Shown: positions 18,716-28,259, counted from the first letter of the stretch. The stretch: DNA of 64,000 bases from Klebsiella pneumoniae (GCF_000742135.1 NZ_KN046818.1:3663447-3727446), one strand, 5' to 3'. Numbers and translations: made by a program. The notes: generated by a model not told the origin, from the sequence alone.

Positions 18716-19888
18716 ATGACGCAGCAAGCTCCCGACAAGATCAATGTCTTCTGGTTCTTACCTACCCACGGCGATGGCCGTTATCTGGGTACCACCGAGG
18801 GTGGACGCCCGGTCGATTTACCTTATCTGCAGCAGGTGGCGCTGGCAGCCGACAGCCTGGGCTACTACGGCGTGCTGATCCCCACCGGTAAAAGCTGTGA
18901 AGATTCGTGGCTGGTGGCCTCGGCGCTGGCGCCGTTGACCCGCCGTCTGCGCTATCTGGTGGCGGTCAGGCCGGGCCTGCAGCCGCCAACCCTGGCGGCG
19001 CGGATGGCGGCCACCCTCGACCGTTTATCGGAAGGTCGGCTGCTGATCAACGTCGTTACCGGCGGCGACCCGGTGGAAAACAAAGGCGACGGTATCTTCC
19101 TCAGCCACAGCGAGCGCTATCAGGTGACCCGCGAATTTCTTGATATTTACACCCGCCTGCTGCGCGGGGAAAAAGTGGATTATCACGGCGAGCATATTCA
19201 CGTGGAAGGCGCTGAGGTGTTGTTCCCGCCGGTGCAGGAGAATGGCCCGCCGCTCTATTTCGGCGGCTCTTCTGATGCGGCCATTGATGTGGCGGCCGAG
19301 CAGATCGACAGCTATCTGACGTGGGGCGAACCCCCGGAACTGGTGGCGGAGAAGCTGGCGGTGGTGCGCGAGCGCGCCGCGGCCCGCGGACGCACCCTGC
19401 AGTACGGCATTCGTCTACACGTCATTGTGCGCGAAACGGAAGAAGAGGCATGGGCCGCCGCCGACCGGCTGATCGCCCATCTTGACGACGATACCATTGC
19501 CCAGGCGCAAAAGATCTTCGCCCGCATGGACTCAGCCGGCCAGGCGCGGATGAGCGCCCTGCATCAGGGATCGCGCGATAATCTGCGCATTGCGCCCAAT
19601 CTGTGGGCCGGCGTCGGACTGGTGCGCGGCGGCGCGGGTACCGCGCTGGTAGGTAATCCGCAGCAGGTAGCGGAACGCATCCGCGAATATCAGGCGCTCG
19701 GCATCAGCAACTTTATCTTCTCCGGTTACCCACATCTGGAAGAAGCGCACCGCTTTGCTGAGCTGGTGATGCCTCTGTTGCCGCTGGAAAACGGGGCCTC
19801 GTCGAAGGCGCGTAGCGTGAACACCGGTCCGTTTGGCGAAACCATCGGCGGCGATAAGCGCCCGGTGCGCCAGGTCAGCGCCAGCTGA
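18716..19888 (+). CDS. FMNH2-dependent alkanesulfonate monooxygenase, SsuD family
   Basis: The 390-residue protein is a bacterial luciferase-like monooxygenase very close to SsuD, which oxidises alkanesulfonates to an aldehyde and sulfite. Conserved features are the N terminus [15 protein letters not shown], Cys61 in [10 protein letters not shown] (equivalent to SsuD Cys54), the Arg/His pair in IRLHVIVRE, and the phosphate loop [14 protein letters not shown] that holds the substrate-gating Arg. It is the first gene of the sigma-54 operon. No SsuE-type flavin reductase gene is adjacent, so FMNH2 must come from elsewhere. The symbol ssuD is withheld because this is not the ssuEADCB locus and substrate range may differ. 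Confidence 0.9.
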   Translation: MTQQAPDKINVFWFLPTHGDGRYLGTTEGGRPVDLPYLQQVALAADSLGYYGVLIPTGKSCEDSWLVASALAPLTRRLRYLVAVRPGLQPPTLAARMAATLDRLSEGRLLINVVTGGDPVENKGDGIFLSHSERYQVTREFLDIYTRLLRGEKVDYHGEHIHVEGAEVLFPPVQENGPPLYFGGSSDAAIDVAAEQIDSYLTWGEPPELVAEKLAVVRERAAARGRTLQYGIRLHVIVRETEEEAWAAADRLIAHLDDDTIAQAQKIFARMDSAGQARMSALHQGSRDNLRIAPNLWAGVGLVRGGAGTALVGNPQQVAERIREYQALGISNFIFSGYPHLEEAHRFAELVMPLLPLENGASSKARSVNTGPFGETIGGDKRPVRQVSAS

Positions 19889-19934
19889 TGGCCCGGAGCG
19901 CGACCATGAGACAGCATACCGGAGGAGGGCAGCG

Positions 19935-21332
19935 ATGAGTGCAGAACCGCATATCGTGATTATCGGCGGCGGCTTTAGCGGCGCGGCGGTGGCGATTGAG
20001 CTGCTGCGCCTGGCGCCGAACGGGGTGCGCGTGACGCTGCTGGAGCCGCGCCAGTCCCCCGGGGCCGGGGTGGCCTACTCCACTGCGGAGCCGACGCACC
20101 GGATTAACGTTCCGGCCGCTCGCATGCAGCTGGCCGGCGACGAAGAGGGCGCCTTCGATCATTGGTACCGCCATCAGCCTGCCTTTACCGTCGATGTGCA
20201 GGCGCTGCGCCCGGACGGTTCCGTCTACCCTCAGCGCGGCCAGTTTGGTCGCTATGTGGCGCAGCGTTTTGCCGACGCCGCGGCGTCCAGCGGCGGACGG
20301 CTTCGCCACCTGCGCGATCGGGCGCTCGCTTTTCATCAGGGGATGGTGACCACCGACGGCGGCCTGCAGCTTAAGGCCGATCTGCTGGTGCTGGCGATCA
20401 GTCATCCACCGCCTTCGCTGCCGGCACAGGCCGAAGCCTGGCGTCATCATCCGGCGCTGATTGCCAACCCGTGGCAGCCCGGCGCGCTCGATGCCATCGC
20501 CCCGCACGCCCGGGTGGCGGTGATGGGCACTGGATTAACCATGGCCGATACGGTCGCGACGCTGGACCGGCTGGGCCACCGCGGCAGTATCGTCGCCTTT
20601 TCGCGCCATGGCCTGCTGTCGCGCGGCAACCTGAGCGGCGCAGGGGCAACCTGGCCTGGCGACTATCAGCAGGGCAGTCTGCGTCAGCGCCTGCGTCAGA
20701 TCCGCCTCGACGTCGCGTATGCGGCGCAGCAGGGCCTGAGCTGGCAGGTGGTGCTGGATGCGGTTCGTCAGCAGGGGCAACGGATCTGGCAGGCGCTCAG
20801 CGTCGCCGATCGCCAGCGTTTTCTGCGCCATCTGCGCCATTACTGGGATGTCCACCGCTACCGCGTGGCGCCGCAGGTCGCCGAGGTGCTGGAGGCGCGC
20901 CAGCGCACGGGCAGTCTGCAGGTGCAGGCGGCCAGGCTACTGTCGATAAGCGGTGAAGGCGAAACGCTGCGTCTGACGCTGGCGCGGCGCGGCGGCGGCG
21001 TGCAGACGCTGAGCGTCGATCACCTGATCCTGACCACCGGACCCGCACACCGCGCCCTGACCGACAGCCAGCCATTTTTACAGGACCTCGCCCGCCGCGG
21101 CCTGATTCGCGCCGATGCCCTCGGCATGGGCCTGGAGGTGGACAGCCGTTCCCGGGCAGTGGCTGAGCCGCACGTTGAGGCGCTGCCGGTGCTGGTGGCC
21201 GGTCCGGCCGCCCGCGGGCGTTTTGGCGAACTGATGGGCCTGCCGCAGGTAGCCGACCATGCCGCTGACGTGGCGGCGCAAGCGTTACTCACGCTCGGGA
21301 TCCCGCAGGACTCCCGATGTCCTGCGTACTGA
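19935..21332 (+). CDS. FAD/NAD(P)-binding protein of the sulfur cluster
   Basis: The 465-residue protein has an N-terminal FAD Rossmann motif IIGGGFSGAAVAIEL (residues 9-23) and a second dinucleotide motif AVMGTGLTMADT (195-206), typical of the NAD_binding_9 (HpnW-like/FAD-NAD(P)) family. It lies between two flavin monooxygenase genes, so it may supply electrons or act as a further oxidoreductase; its reaction is not known. The start at 19935 follows GGAGGAGGG; the frame is open 34 codons further upstream but without a ribosome site. Confidence 0.8.
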   Translation: MSAEPHIVIIGGGFSGAAVAIELLRLAPNGVRVTLLEPRQSPGAGVAYSTAEPTHRINVPAARMQLAGDEEGAFDHWYRHQPAFTVDVQALRPDGSVYPQRGQFGRYVAQRFADAAASSGGRLRHLRDRALAFHQGMVTTDGGLQLKADLLVLAISHPPPSLPAQAEAWRHHPALIANPWQPGALDAIAPHARVAVMGTGLTMADTVATLDRLGHRGSIVAFSRHGLLSRGNLSGAGATWPGDYQQGSLRQRLRQIRLDVAYAAQQGLSWQVVLDAVRQQGQRIWQALSVADRQRFLRHLRHYWDVHRYRVAPQVAEVLEARQRTGSLQVQAARLLSISGEGETLRLTLARRGGGVQTLSVDHLILTTGPAHRALTDSQPFLQDLARRGLIRADALGMGLEVDSRSRAVAEPHVEALPVLVAGPAARGRFGELMGLPQVADHAADVAAQALLTLGIPQDSRCPAY

Positions 21333-21405
21333 ATACCTCTCTTTCTTTTCCCTGATTCATTTTGCCGCGTGCGCCCCGGCGACGGGCCGCGCTATGGAGA
21401 TTGCT

Positions 21406-22812
21406 ATGTCATCACAACGTGAAATTCGTCTTAACGCTTTCGATATGAACTGCGTCGGCCATCAGTCGCCGGGCCTGTGGGCGCATCCCCGGGATCGCTC
21501 CTGGCAGTATAAAGATCTGGAGTACTGGGTGGATCTGGCGCGGCTTCTGGAGCGCGGCAAGTTCGACGGGCTGTTTATCGCCGACGTGCTGGGGATCTAT
21601 GACGTGCTGAACGGCAGCGGCGATGCGGCGATCCGCCAGGCGACGCAGGTTCCGGTCAACGATCCGCTGGCTCTGATCACCCCAATGGCGCTGGTGACGG
21701 AGCATCTGGGCTTCGGCCTGACCGCCTCGCTGTCGTTTGAGCATCCTTACCCCTTCGCTCGTCGTCTGTCGACGCTCGATCATCTGACCAAAGGGCGGGT
21801 GGGCTGGAATATCGTCACCTCCTATCTGGAGAGCGGGGCGCGCAATATCGGCCAGCAGACCCAGACCGACCATGACACCCGCTATGACTATGCCGATGAG
21901 TATTTGCAGGTGATCTACAAACTGCTGGAGGGAAGCTGGGAGGACGGGGCGGTGCTGCGCGACAGAGAGCGGAAGATCTTCAGCGATCCGCGGAAAATCC
22001 ATCCCATTAACCATCAGGGACAGTTCTTTTCCGTGCCGGGGATCCACCTCTGCGAGCCATCCCCGCAGCGCACGCCGGTGCTGTATCAGGCGGGGGCGTC
22101 CAGCCGCGGCAAACAGTTCGCCGCCGGCCATGCCGAATGCGTCTTCGTCGCAGCGCCGTCGAAGGTGCTGCTGAAGAAGACGGTGGCGGATATTCGCCGC
22201 CGGGCAGCTGAGGCGGGGCGCGATCCGCACAGCATCCTGATCTTCAACCTGCAGACGGTAATTGTCGGCGACACCGACCGCGAGGCACAGGCGAAGTGGC
22301 AGGAATATAAGCAGTACGTCAGCTATGAAGGCGCGCTGGCGCTGCTCTCCGGCTGGACGGGGATCGATTTCGGCCAGTATCAGCCGGATCAGGTGCTGAA
22401 GTATCTGCACACCAACGCCATTCAGTCGGCGGTGGAGGCCTTTTCGACCGCTGATCCGAACCGCCAGTGGACGGTGCAGGCCCTGGCCGATTGGGCGGGG
22501 ATCGGCGGCTTCGGTCCGCTGGTGGTTGGCAGCGCGCAAACCGTGGCGGACGAACTGCAGTCCTGGGTCGAAGAGACGGACGTCGATGGCTTTAACCTCG
22601 CCTATGCCGTCACTCACGAAACCTTCCGCGATGTCGTCGAGCTGCTGGTGCCTGAGCTGCAAAAGCGCGGCGTCTTTAAGCAAGAGTACCGCGAGGGGAC
22701 CCTGCGCGAAAAACTGTTCGGCGGCGGCCCGCGTCTGGCCGCGCCTCACCCGGGCGCCAGCTACCGCCGCGATGCGCGCACGGCGGCATCGGTAGAGGAG
22801 AAGGTGACATGA
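21406..22812 (+). CDS. FMNH2-dependent monooxygenase, NtaA/SnaA/DszA family
   Basis: The 468-residue protein is a luciferase-like flavin monooxygenase of the NtaA/SnaA/DszA group; members open nitrilotriacetate, EDTA or dibenzothiophene sulfone. Typical features are the N terminus LNAFDMNCVGHQSPGLWAHP, KFDGLFIADVLGIYD, the GRVGWNIVTSYLESGARNIG signature and a C-terminal AGIGGFGPLVVGS segment. Substrate is unknown; context points to an organosulfur compound. The start at 21406 has GGAG six bases upstream; the frame is open 49 codons earlier. The stop overlaps the next start (ATGA). Confidence 0.87.
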   Translation: MSSQREIRLNAFDMNCVGHQSPGLWAHPRDRSWQYKDLEYWVDLARLLERGKFDGLFIADVLGIYDVLNGSGDAAIRQATQVPVNDPLALITPMALVTEHLGFGLTASLSFEHPYPFARRLSTLDHLTKGRVGWNIVTSYLESGARNIGQQTQTDHDTRYDYADEYLQVIYKLLEGSWEDGAVLRDRERKIFSDPRKIHPINHQGQFFSVPGIHLCEPSPQRTPVLYQAGASSRGKQFAAGHAECVFVAAPSKVLLKKTVADIRRRAAEAGRDPHSILIFNLQTVIVGDTDREAQAKWQEYKQYVSYEGALALLSGWTGIDFGQYQPDQVLKYLHTNAIQSAVEAFSTADPNRQWTVQALADWAGIGGFGPLVVGSAQTVADELQSWVEETDVDGFNLAYAVTHETFRDVVELLVPELQKRGVFKQEYREGTLREKLFGGGPRLAAPHPGASYRRDARTAASVEEKVT

Positions 22813-23831
22813 TCGCTATTGATGACCTGCATAAAAGTTACCGCACGGCGGATGGCCGGCTCAGCGCGGTGCTGAAAGGGCTGTCGCTGCAGGTGCCTGA
22901 GCGCTCCATCACCGCGGTGGTGGGGCCGAGCGGCGCCGGTAAATCAACCCTGGCGCGCTGCATCAGCCTGCTGGAGCAACCGGACAGCGGCAGCATTCGT
23001 ATCAATGGCAAGGATCTGTCGGCGCTGTCCGGCGAGGCGCTGCGCCGGGAACGGCGGGCGATTGGCACCGTTTTCCAGTCTTCGGCGCTGTTGAGCCGCA
23101 GGACCGCCTGGGAGAATGTCGCCCTGCCGCTGGCGTGGCTTGGTGTGGTGGAGCGCGATATCAAGGCGCGGGTTGGCGAGCTGCTGGAGAGCGTCGGCCT
23201 GAGCCACAAAGCGGATGCCTGGCCGGCCCAGCTCTCAGGCGGCCAGCGCCAGCGGATCGGCATTGCCCGCGCGCTGGCGCTGCGCCCGTCCGTTCTGCTG
23301 GCGGATGAAGCCACCTCCGGCCTCGATCCTCAGGCCACGGCCTCGGTGCTGGCTCTGCTCAAGCGGCTGCGTGATGAGTACCAGCTGGCGATCGTCCTGA
23401 TTACCCATGAAATGGACGCGGTGCGCACGGCGGCGGATGCGGTGGCGGAGATCCGCGACGGGACGATCGTCCAGTACGGGCGGATCGAAGATCTGCTGGC
23501 GCGTCCCGATTCTCTGCTCGGCCAGCAGCTGTTGCCGCTGACGCCGGCGGCAGCTACCCATAGCGATCTGCTGCTGCGTCTGAGCTACCGCTGGGATGTG
23601 CCGGTGGCCACCGACTGGATCAGCCGCCTGAGCCAGCAGTGGGGGCTGCAGATCGATCTCCTTGGCGGTCACGTCGAGGTGATTAATGGTCGGCTGGCCG
23701 GTCGCCTGCAGGCCGGAGTGCGCTTTCAGGGCGAACGCCTGTCGCCCGCGCGACTGCAGGGCCTGCTGGCGCAGCTCGGCATAACGGCGGAGATCCTCGA
23801 CAGCGCGCCGTTGCTCAGGGAGGCGGTATGA
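22809..23831 (+). CDS. ABC importer ATP-binding subunit, MetN-like
   Basis: The 340-residue protein has Walker A GPSGAGKST (39-47), signature LSGGQRQRIGIARAL, Walker B VLLADEATSGLD and the switch His in VLITHEMD. The C-terminal ~90 residues resemble the ligand-sensing NIL domain of MetN methionine importers, which stops transport when substrate accumulates in the cell. Start and stop codons overlap both neighbours by 4 bases (ATGA), so the three transporter genes are coupled to the preceding monooxygenase gene. It is distinct from SsuB, which lacks this extension. Confidence 0.9.
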   Translation: MIAIDDLHKSYRTADGRLSAVLKGLSLQVPERSITAVVGPSGAGKSTLARCISLLEQPDSGSIRINGKDLSALSGEALRRERRAIGTVFQSSALLSRRTAWENVALPLAWLGVVERDIKARVGELLESVGLSHKADAWPAQLSGGQRQRIGIARALALRPSVLLADEATSGLDPQATASVLALLKRLRDEYQLAIVLITHEMDAVRTAADAVAEIRDGTIVQYGRIEDLLARPDSLLGQQLLPLTPAAATHSDLLLRLSYRWDVPVATDWISRLSQQWGLQIDLLGGHVEVINGRLAGRLQAGVRFQGERLSPARLQGLLAQLGITAEILDSAPLLREAV

Positions 23832-24526
23832 AACCGACAGTCATCAGTCAGGATACCCCCTGGGGCGAAATCCCTTCGCTGCTGCTCCCCGCCTATGGCG
23901 AAACCTGGCTGATGGTGGCCATTGTGATGCTGTTTGTCGTCACGCTGGGGGGGCTGGTGGGGGTGGTGTTGTTTAACGCCTCGCCGCGGGGCTTATTTCC
24001 GCACGCACTGCTGTACCGGCTGCTGAACTGGGTGGTCAATATGGGACGTTCGCTGCCGTTTCTGGTGCTGATGGCCGCCATTATCCCGTTCACTTACTGG
24101 CTGACCGGCACCACGATTGGCATCCCCGCCGCGGTAGTGCCGATGATCGCCGCCGGCGTCCCGTTCTTTGGCCGTCTGGTGGAGAACGCGCTGCGCGAGT
24201 TGCCGGCGGAGGTCACCGCGGTGGGGGTCGTCTGCGGCGGGTCGCGCTGGCAAATCATTGCCAGCGCGCAGCTCAGTGAAGCCATGCCCGCGCTGGCGGC
24301 GGCGGTGACGCTAAACCTGGTCTCGATGATCGAGTATTCGGCTATCGCCGGGACCATCGGCGCCGGCGGCATCGGCTACCTGGCCGTGGTGTACGGCTAT
24401 CAGCGCTTCGACAACCACATCATGATCGCGACGATCGTTGCCCTGATCGCCACGATCCAGTTGATTCAATTTTTGGGTGACCGTCTGGTCAACCGTTTAC
24501 GCCACACGCAGGGGAACCTTGTATGA
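23828..24526 (+). CDS. ABC importer permease, MetI-like
   Basis: The 232-residue protein has five predicted membrane segments and the inner-membrane permease loop EAMPALAAAVTLNLVSMIEYSAIAGT-type EAA segment before IGAGGIGYLAVVYGYQRF, both hallmarks of MetI. It overlaps the ATPase and the binding-protein genes by 4 bases each. It should form the channel of a MetN2I2 importer. Confidence 0.9.
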   Translation: MKPTVISQDTPWGEIPSLLLPAYGETWLMVAIVMLFVVTLGGLVGVVLFNASPRGLFPHALLYRLLNWVVNMGRSLPFLVLMAAIIPFTYWLTGTTIGIPAAVVPMIAAGVPFFGRLVENALRELPAEVTAVGVVCGGSRWQIIASAQLSEAMPALAAAVTLNLVSMIEYSAIAGTIGAGGIGYLAVVYGYQRFDNHIMIATIVALIATIQLIQFLGDRLVNRLRHTQGNLV

Positions 24527-25401
24527 CAACAGAGCAATTTGAGTTACGTAAAGCGCGGCGCTGGCCCTGGCTGGCGGCGCTGGCGGTGATTATCCTGCTC
24601 GCCATCGCCTTCTGGTGGTGGCGGGGACATACCCAAAGCCAGCAGGTGGTCTTCGGCAGCACGTTAAAAATTCACTACGAGCCGGCGATGGCCGGCGAGC
24701 AGCGGATCATTGAGTATATTAATCAGCATATTGCGCCCGATTACGGTCTGAAACTGGAGGCGGTGGGGGTGCAGGATCCGGTCCAGGCTGACCGCGCGGT
24801 AGCGGAAGGTCAGTATGCCGGGACGATCTATCAGCATCAGTGGTGGCTTAAACAGGTGGTGGACGCTAACGGCTTTGCGCTGTCGACCACGGTGCCGGTG
24901 TTCCAGTGGGCGTTTGGCATCTATTCCGACCGCTACTCGTCGGTACAGGCGTTGCCCAACGGCGCGACCATTGTCGTGCCTGACGATGGCGCCAATCAGG
25001 GGCAGGCCCTGTGGCTGCTCCAGCGCATTGGGTTGATCTCGCTCGACCCGGCGGTGGAGCCGCGCACGGCGAAGCTGAAAAATATTGTCGGTAACCCGCA
25101 TCAGTTTGTCTTTAAAGAGCTGGATCTGCTGACCATGCCGCGGGCGTTAAATTCGGTGGATGCCGCCATCGGCTATGTCTCGCAATTTGACGCCGGGAAA
25201 GTGCCGCGTGAGAAAGGCATATTATTCCCGCCGGCGCCGCGCACCTTTGCTTCGCAATTAGTGATTGGTACACCGTATTTATCGCAGGAAAATATCGTCA
25301 AATTAAAACAGGCTTTTTCTGATCCGCGGATCCAGACGTGGTTAAAAACCACCGATGACCCGCTGGTAAAAGACGTATTAGTTCCAGTGTCCGCGGAATA
25401 A
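24523..25401 (+). CDS. MetQ/NlpA-like binding protein with N-terminal anchor
   Basis: The 292-residue protein has the MetQ fold: STLKIHYEPAMAGEQRIIEYI, then DPVQADRAVAEGQYAGTIYQH, VPVFQWAFGIYSDRYSSVQALPNGATIVVPDD and AIGYVSQFDAGK. MetQ proteins are normally lipoproteins; here there is no Cys in the whole protein, and residues about 15-33 form a membrane segment flanked by RKARRWP and WWWRGH. It is therefore probably held to the inner membrane by an uncleaved signal anchor. It should deliver an organosulfur compound or a methionine-like molecule to the importer. Confidence 0.87.
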   Translation: MTTEQFELRKARRWPWLAALAVIILLAIAFWWWRGHTQSQQVVFGSTLKIHYEPAMAGEQRIIEYINQHIAPDYGLKLEAVGVQDPVQADRAVAEGQYAGTIYQHQWWLKQVVDANGFALSTTVPVFQWAFGIYSDRYSSVQALPNGATIVVPDDGANQGQALWLLQRIGLISLDPAVEPRTAKLKNIVGNPHQFVFKELDLLTMPRALNSVDAAIGYVSQFDAGKVPREKGILFPPAPRTFASQLVIGTPYLSQENIVKLKQAFSDPRIQTWLKTTDDPLVKDVLVPVSAE

Positions 25402-25445
25402 GCGTCCTGCACGACGTCTATTTTCGTTGTTATTTATTTCCCTTG

Positions 25446-25472
25446 AGGATGCGTGAAAGCGCGTCCTTTTTG
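25446..25472 (+). terminator. Terminator after the ABC importer genes
   Basis: AGGATGCG-TGAAAG-CGCGTCCT forms an 8 bp stem with one G-U pair and is followed by TTTTT. It ends the sigma-54 operon and separates it from the MFS gene, which must have its own promoter in 25473-25594. Confidence 0.75.
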
Positions 25473-25594
25473 TGCTGGTGATATTTATTAACTTATTGAT
25501 TATATTGATTTTTATAGAATGATTTGTTGTTTTGATTCTCGTCGCGCGCGGTCTATAACCGCTGATGACCTGCACAAAATAATAAGGTGAAAAA

Positions 25595-27016
25595 ATGAGT
25601 ACATTACCAGTGGATAATCCCGGTATCGCTTCGGTACCGGTCAGTAGCGTCGGGGATGTGGCGCGGCTAATTAATTCCGGCAAGGAACATGCGAAATATG
25701 CGCGGATGATTGTCTTCCTCGCGCTGGGGGGCGTTTTTCTCGACGCATATGACTTAACCACGCTCTCCTACGGTATTGATGACGTTGTACGTGAATTTCA
25801 GCTCTCACCGCTGCTGACCGGCCTGGTGACTTCGTCCATTATGGTCGGGACTATCGTCGGCAATATTATCGGCGGCTGGTTGACCGATAAATATGGTCGC
25901 TATTCGGTTTTTATGGCCGATATGTTCTTTTTCGTGATTTCGGCTATCGCCGCCGGGCTGGCGCCGAACGTCTGGGTGTTGATTGGCGCCCGTTTCCTGA
26001 TGGGCATCGGCGTTGGCATCGACCTGCCGGTAGCGATGTCCTATCTGGCCGAGTTTTCCCGCTTTGCCGGCAAAGGCAACAAAGCGGCTCGCCTCGCGGC
26101 GTGGTGCCCGATGTGGTACGCCGCCTCAACCGTCTGCTTTCTCATTATCTTCGGCCTCTATTTCCTGCTGCCGCAGGAGCATCTTGACTGGCTATGGCGC
26201 GCCTCCCTGCTGTTCGGCGCCGTGCCGGCACTGCTGATTATTGCCGTCCGCAGTCGATTTATGAATGAATCCCCGCTGTGGGCGGCGAACCAGGGCGATC
26301 TGACCTCTGCAGTGCGTATTTTACGCGACTCCTGGGGGATCCATGCCCATGAGGTCCCGGCGGCGAAGCCCGCGCCAGCGCCGAAAGTGAGCTTCCGCGT
26401 GCTGTTCGAAAAACCCTACCGCGAGCGGACTATCGTCGCCGGGGTGATGAATATCTGTATCTCCTTCGAGTACACGGCGATTGCCTTTTTCCTGCCGTCA
26501 ATTCTTGCCCAGTTCCTCGGGGCTGGCGTCTTCGAAACTATATCGGCATCGCTGGGGCTGAACGCCCTGTTTGCTTTTACCGGTGGGCTGCTCGGTATGC
26601 ATCTGGCGTGGAAATATCCTTCGCGTCATGTGGCGATAGCCGGCTTCGCCCTGCAGTTTGTGGCGCTGATTGTGCTGGCGCTGGTGGGGCAACCGCACGC
26701 GACGGCAGGTATCGTGCTGGCTATCGCGATGCTGGGGCTGTGGCTGTTCGCCGAAGGGTTTGGCCCGGGGGCGCAGCTGATGATCTACCCGGCGCTCTCC
26801 TATCCTACTGCCATTCGCGCCACCGGGGTCGGTTTCAGCCGGGCACTCTCCGGGATCGGCAGCGCGCTGGCGTTGTTTATTCTGCCGCTGCTGCAGGCCT
26901 CCCTCGGCACGCAGATGTTCTGGGTGGTCTCGCTTGCCGCCATTATTCCCATTTTCTTCCTGCTGGCGGTCCGTCATGAACCGACGCGAGAAGATATCGA
27001 CGCACTTCATGAATAA
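25595..27016 (+). CDS. MFS transporter of the sulfur cluster
   Basis: The 473-residue protein has 12 predicted membrane segments and the MFS loop GGWLTDKYGRYSVFMAD between helices 2 and 3. The N terminus (FLDAYDLTTLSYGIDDVV) resembles aromatic-acid and metabolite:proton symporters. It may import an organosulfur substrate or export a product. AAGGTG is the ribosome site. The 193 bp upstream holds CTATAACC, a match to the GGTTATA motif seen in the other two promoters of the cluster. Confidence 0.85.
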   Translation: MSTLPVDNPGIASVPVSSVGDVARLINSGKEHAKYARMIVFLALGGVFLDAYDLTTLSYGIDDVVREFQLSPLLTGLVTSSIMVGTIVGNIIGGWLTDKYGRYSVFMADMFFFVISAIAAGLAPNVWVLIGARFLMGIGVGIDLPVAMSYLAEFSRFAGKGNKAARLAAWCPMWYAASTVCFLIIFGLYFLLPQEHLDWLWRASLLFGAVPALLIIAVRSRFMNESPLWAANQGDLTSAVRILRDSWGIHAHEVPAAKPAPAPKVSFRVLFEKPYRERTIVAGVMNICISFEYTAIAFFLPSILAQFLGAGVFETISASLGLNALFAFTGGLLGMHLAWKYPSRHVAIAGFALQFVALIVLALVGQPHATAGIVLAIAMLGLWLFAEGFGPGAQLMIYPALSYPTAIRATGVGFSRALSGIGSALALFILPLLQASLGTQMFWVVSLAAIIPIFFLLAVRHEPTREDIDALHE

Positions 27017-27026
27017 GGAACTGACA

Positions 27027-28250
27027 ATGACCCTGCTCTCTACTGGCACCGATTATGACGCGCTGGCGGCCGCCTTCCGCCCGATATTCACCCGTATCGC
27101 CCAGGGCGCTGCGGAGCGCGAACAGCAGCGCATTCTGCCCGATGAGCCGATCCGCTGGCTGAAAGAAGCGGGCTTCGGCACGCTGCGTATCCCGCGCGAG
27201 AAGGGCGGCTGGGGCGCTTCGCTGCCGCAGCTCAGCGCGCTGCTGATCGAGCTGGCGCAAGCGGACTCTAACCTGCCGCAGGCCCTGCGCGCGCACTTTG
27301 CCTTTGTGGAAGATCAGCTGAATCAGCCGGATTCCGCCGGGCGCGACCGCTGGTTTCGTCGCTTCCTCGACGGTGAGCTGGTGGGCAGCGGCTGGACGGA
27401 GATCGGCGCGGTTAAGCTGGGAGAGGTGAACACCAGAGTGACGCCGACAGAGGGCGGCTGGCGACTCGACGGCGAGAAGTTTTACAGCACCGGCGCGCTG
27501 TACGCCGACTGGATCGATGTGTTTGCCCGGCGCAGTGATACCGCCAGCGATGTGATAGCCCTGGTCAGCACCCAGCAGACCGGCGTGGTGCGGGAAGATG
27601 ACTGGGATGGCTTTGGCCAGCGGTTGACCGGCAGCGGGACCACCCGCTTTACCGGCGCTCGGGTGGAAACCGAACATGTCTATGATTTTGCCCAGCGCTT
27701 TCGCTATCAGACCGCCTTCTACCAGCATGTGCTGCTGGCGACCCTCGCGGGCATTGGCCTGGCGGTTGAGCGGGATGCCGCGCAGGGCGTCAAACATCGC
27801 TCCCGGATGTACAGCCACGGCAACGCCGCCGTGCCGCGCGATGACGCCCAGGTTCTGCAGGTCGTTGGGCAGATCAGCAGCTGGGCATGGGCGACCCGGG
27901 CCGCGGTCCTGCAGGCCGCGGAATCGCTGCAGCAGGCCTATGTGGCGCACGTCAGCGACGACGAAGCATTGATTGCCCGGCGTAACCAGCTGGCGGAAGT
28001 GGAAGCGGCGCAGGCGCAGGTGATCGCCAGCGACTGGATCCCGCGGGCGGCGACGGAGCTGTTTAATGCCCTCGGGGCGTCGGATACGCGAACTCGCCTT
28101 GCGTTGGATCGCCACTGGCGCAATGCGCGGACGGTTGCCTCGCATAATCCGGTGATTTATAAGGCACGTAATATCGGTAACTGGCTGGTGAACGGTGAAG
28201 CGCCCACCTTTATCTGGCAGATAGGCAATGGTGAGAAAACGGCGGGGTAA
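27027..28250 (+). CDS. Acyl-CoA dehydrogenase-fold flavin oxidoreductase, DszC/SfnB-like
   Basis: The 407-residue protein belongs to the acyl-CoA dehydrogenase superfamily but has the type 2 C-terminal domain of flavin monooxygenases such as DszC, and of SfnB of sulfone utilisation. Marks are PREKGGWGASLPQLSALLIELAQ near the N terminus, GSGTTRFTGARV in the middle and SHNPVIYKARNIGNWL (His373) in place of the acyl-CoA dehydrogenase glutamate region. It would hydroxylate a sulfur- or nitrogen-containing compound. Its start (ribosome site AAGGA) is 10 bases after the MFS gene, so the two form an operon. Confidence 0.85.
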   Translation: MTLLSTGTDYDALAAAFRPIFTRIAQGAAEREQQRILPDEPIRWLKEAGFGTLRIPREKGGWGASLPQLSALLIELAQADSNLPQALRAHFAFVEDQLNQPDSAGRDRWFRRFLDGELVGSGWTEIGAVKLGEVNTRVTPTEGGWRLDGEKFYSTGALYADWIDVFARRSDTASDVIALVSTQQTGVVREDDWDGFGQRLTGSGTTRFTGARVETEHVYDFAQRFRYQTAFYQHVLLATLAGIGLAVERDAAQGVKHRSRMYSHGNAAVPRDDAQVLQVVGQISSWAWATRAAVLQAAESLQQAYVAHVSDDEALIARRNQLAEVEAAQAQVIASDWIPRAATELFNALGASDTRTRLALDRHWRNARTVASHNPVIYKARNIGNWLVNGEAPTFIWQIGNGEKTAG

Positions 28251-28259
28251 GCCTGTCGG

